Shown in pieces: positions 62,824 to 64,000 of a stretch of DNA of 64,000 nt (the stretch's first letter is position 1; every line of letters starts with the position of its first letter). The translations under genes and the position numbers were made by a program. The stretch lies in the NCBI RefSeq assembly GCF_900176595.1, contig NZ_LT838813.1:2308001-2372000 (forward strand), written 5' to 3'. Under the pieces are notes generated by a model. That model did not search any database, was not told where the DNA came from, and saw nothing but the letters and a program-made list of their open reading frames with translations. Source of the stretch: Aquiflexum balticum DSM 16537. Its GTDB lineage: Bacteria; Bacteroidota; Bacteroidia; Cytophagales; Cyclobacteriaceae.

Positions 62824-64000
62824 TTATTCGATTATTCGAAGCTTCGCAAAGCTAAGTAATAAAGTTTTCTCACCAAAATTATCAAATTGAATTGTTGCTT
62901 TTCTGTTAATGCCTTCTATTTCAATTTTTTGGACAGATCCAAAGCCGAATTTTGGATGCTCTACCTTCATGCCTGCTGCCAAATTGTTGGTATTGGATGG
63001 TTTGAAATCCGGGCTTGGGGTATGTACTTTTGCGGTGGTCATCGGTCGGACATTCGGTTTTTGGAGCCCTACAAATCCTGACCTTCCCTCGCTGCTTTCA
63101 TTTCTAAAAGCTCCTGCCATGGAGGCGGATAATTTTTTGTTGACCCTGATACACATAGGATCAACTTCCTCCAAAAACCGACTGGGTTCGCAATTCAGCA
63201 ATCTACCAAATCTATAACGGGTAGTGGCATAAGTAAGGTATAATTTTTCCATGGCACGGGTGGAGGCAACATAAAACAGTCTTCTTTCCTCTTCCAAATC
63301 TTCCCTGCTCTGCATCATCATTTGGGAAGGAAACAGATCTTCTTCCATTCCCACTACAAAAACCTGCTTGAATTCCAATCCTTTTGAAGAGTGGATGGTC
63401 ATCAAGGTCACTGCATCAGTGGTGTCTTTGTCCCGGTCATTATCTGTCAATAAGGCTATTTCCTGAAGAAATGCTCCCAAACTCTTATCTTCATTTTCAG
63501 GATTGTCCACATACTCTTTGATGGCATTGAGGAGTTCCTGTACGTTTTCATAGCGGTTTAAGCCTTCAATGGTCTTGTCCTCATAGAGTTCGCGAAGGAG
63601 TCCTGACTGTTTGGCAATAGAGCTGGCAGCATCAAAAGCATCCTTTCTTTCCATCTCAATGGAGAAACTTTTAATCGTGGTCGAAAAATCATCCACAGCA
63701 TTGGCAGCCCGACCACTCAAAAAATTATTGGCATTGGTCAATACTTCCCAAATCGGGATGTCATGATCATAAGCTGCCACTAATATTTTTTCAACTGTTG
63801 TATCTCCGATTCCCCTTTTTGGGTAATTGATAATTCTTTTAAATGCTTCTTCATCATCCCTATTGACCACGAACCGCATGTAAGCCATCAGGTCCTTGAT
63901 TTCCTTCCTTTGGTAAAATGACAGTCCCCCTACGATTTTGTAGGTAATGTTCATTTTTCTCAATGCTTCCTCCATGGCCCGCGATTGGGAGTTGGTGCGG
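62824..64000 (-). CDS. UvrD/PcrA-type ATP-dependent helicase, C-terminal part
   Basis: The frame runs past the right edge: upstream of the internal ATG at 63975 it reads RTNSQSRAMEEAL, the conserved SF1A YRTNxQSR motif, so the window holds roughly the last half. Motifs V and VI are visible as TIHSSKGLEFKQVFVVGMEE and LFYVASTRAMEKLYLTYA. The C-terminal end (KVEHPKFGFGSVQKIEIEG) is the Tudor-like domain of PcrA that binds RNA polymerase. Functions in nucleotide excision and mismatch repair. Same strand and close to DUF4290-murA. Confidence 0.95.
   Translation of the reverse strand, partial: RTNSQSRAMEEALRKMNITYKIVGGLSFYQRKEIKDLMAYMRFVVNRDDEEAFKRIINYPKRGIGDTTVEKILVAAYDHDIPIWEVLTNANNFLSGRAANAVDDFSTTIKSFSIEMERKDAFDAASSIAKQSGLLRELYEDKTIEGLNRYENVQELLNAIKEYVDNPENEDKSLGAFLQEIALLTDNDRDKDTTDAVTLMTIHSSKGLEFKQVFVVGMEEDLFPSQMMMQSREDLEEERRLFYVASTRAMEKLYLTYATTRYRFGRLLNCEPSRFLEEVDPMCIRVNKKLSASMAGAFRNESSEGRSGFVGLQKPNVRPMTTAKVHTPSPDFKPSNTNNLAAGMKVEHPKFGFGSVQKIEIEGINRKATIQFDNFGEKTLLLSFAKLRIIE

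Overview
The window is chromosomal DNA of a Bacteroidota member, most likely order Cytophagales near Cyclobacteriaceae (inferred from gene content, not from a search). The markers are a gldA-gldF-gldG gliding/secretion ABC operon, proteins ending in a CHU_C-like (type IX secretion) domain, a TonB receptor/DUF4249 pair, a DUF5686 protein, the rpmB-rpmG-DUF4295-ftsY block, DUF4290 and DUF5522. Genes are closely packed, AT-rich and almost free of Shine-Dalgarno sites. No tRNA, rRNA, CRISPR array, prophage or insertion sequence was seen; the only transposase-like gene is a REP-associated (RAYT) one.

Layout. 1-6.7 kb: two tandem paralogous giant secreted proteins. 6.9-10.7 kb: sugar permease, GH140-like glycosidase and an esterase. 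10.9-14.8 kb: a RAYT gene bracketed by two palindromic elements, then a DnaE2-type polymerase whose base composition is clearly richer in GC. 15-18 kb: MscS channel, a carboxypeptidase-regulatory-domain protein, an ArsR regulator and a YjjG-like phosphatase. 18.3-25.4 kb: proline/ornithine catabolism (pruA, rocD) around ftsY and the ribosomal protein genes. 25.6-34.4 kb: HAD phosphatase, polyphosphate-type porin, thioredoxin-like protein, hemB, ammonium transporter with a partner porin, and small secreted proteins. 34.5-43.8 kb: GroES-like protein, dnaK, TonB receptor system, DUF5686. 44-48.8 kb: gldAFG and dnaN. 49-53.7 kb: alpha-amylase, beta-barrel protein, M20 peptidase and a VapBC-like pair. 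53.9-59.2 kb: lipoprotein and a sugar-acid catabolic cluster (two SDRs, acetoacetate-decarboxylase-like, DinB-like, IlvD/Edd dehydratase). 59.5-64 kb: lipoprotein, murA, DUF4290, and uvrD/pcrA cut off by the window edge.

The strongest unexplained signal is not a gene. At least eleven intergenic places carry short degenerate tandem arrays with an exact 7-nt period (AGAnnnn, and the related forms ACTGnnn, GTACCAA and ATTGnCA). Six of them lie just after a stop codon, or beyond the terminator, with the purine-rich AGA strand being the mRNA strand. They are not perfect microsatellites: the 7-nt register and the AGA core are kept while the other positions vary. Other points of interest are the RAYT-flanking palindromes, a 13-bp inverted repeat between dnaE2 and mscS, a 250-residue module duplication between the two giant paralogues, a MurA with Asp in place of the fosfomycin-target Cys, a four-cysteine insert in ornithine aminotransferase, a sigma-54-like site before dnaK, and a Pho-box-like repeat before the porin.
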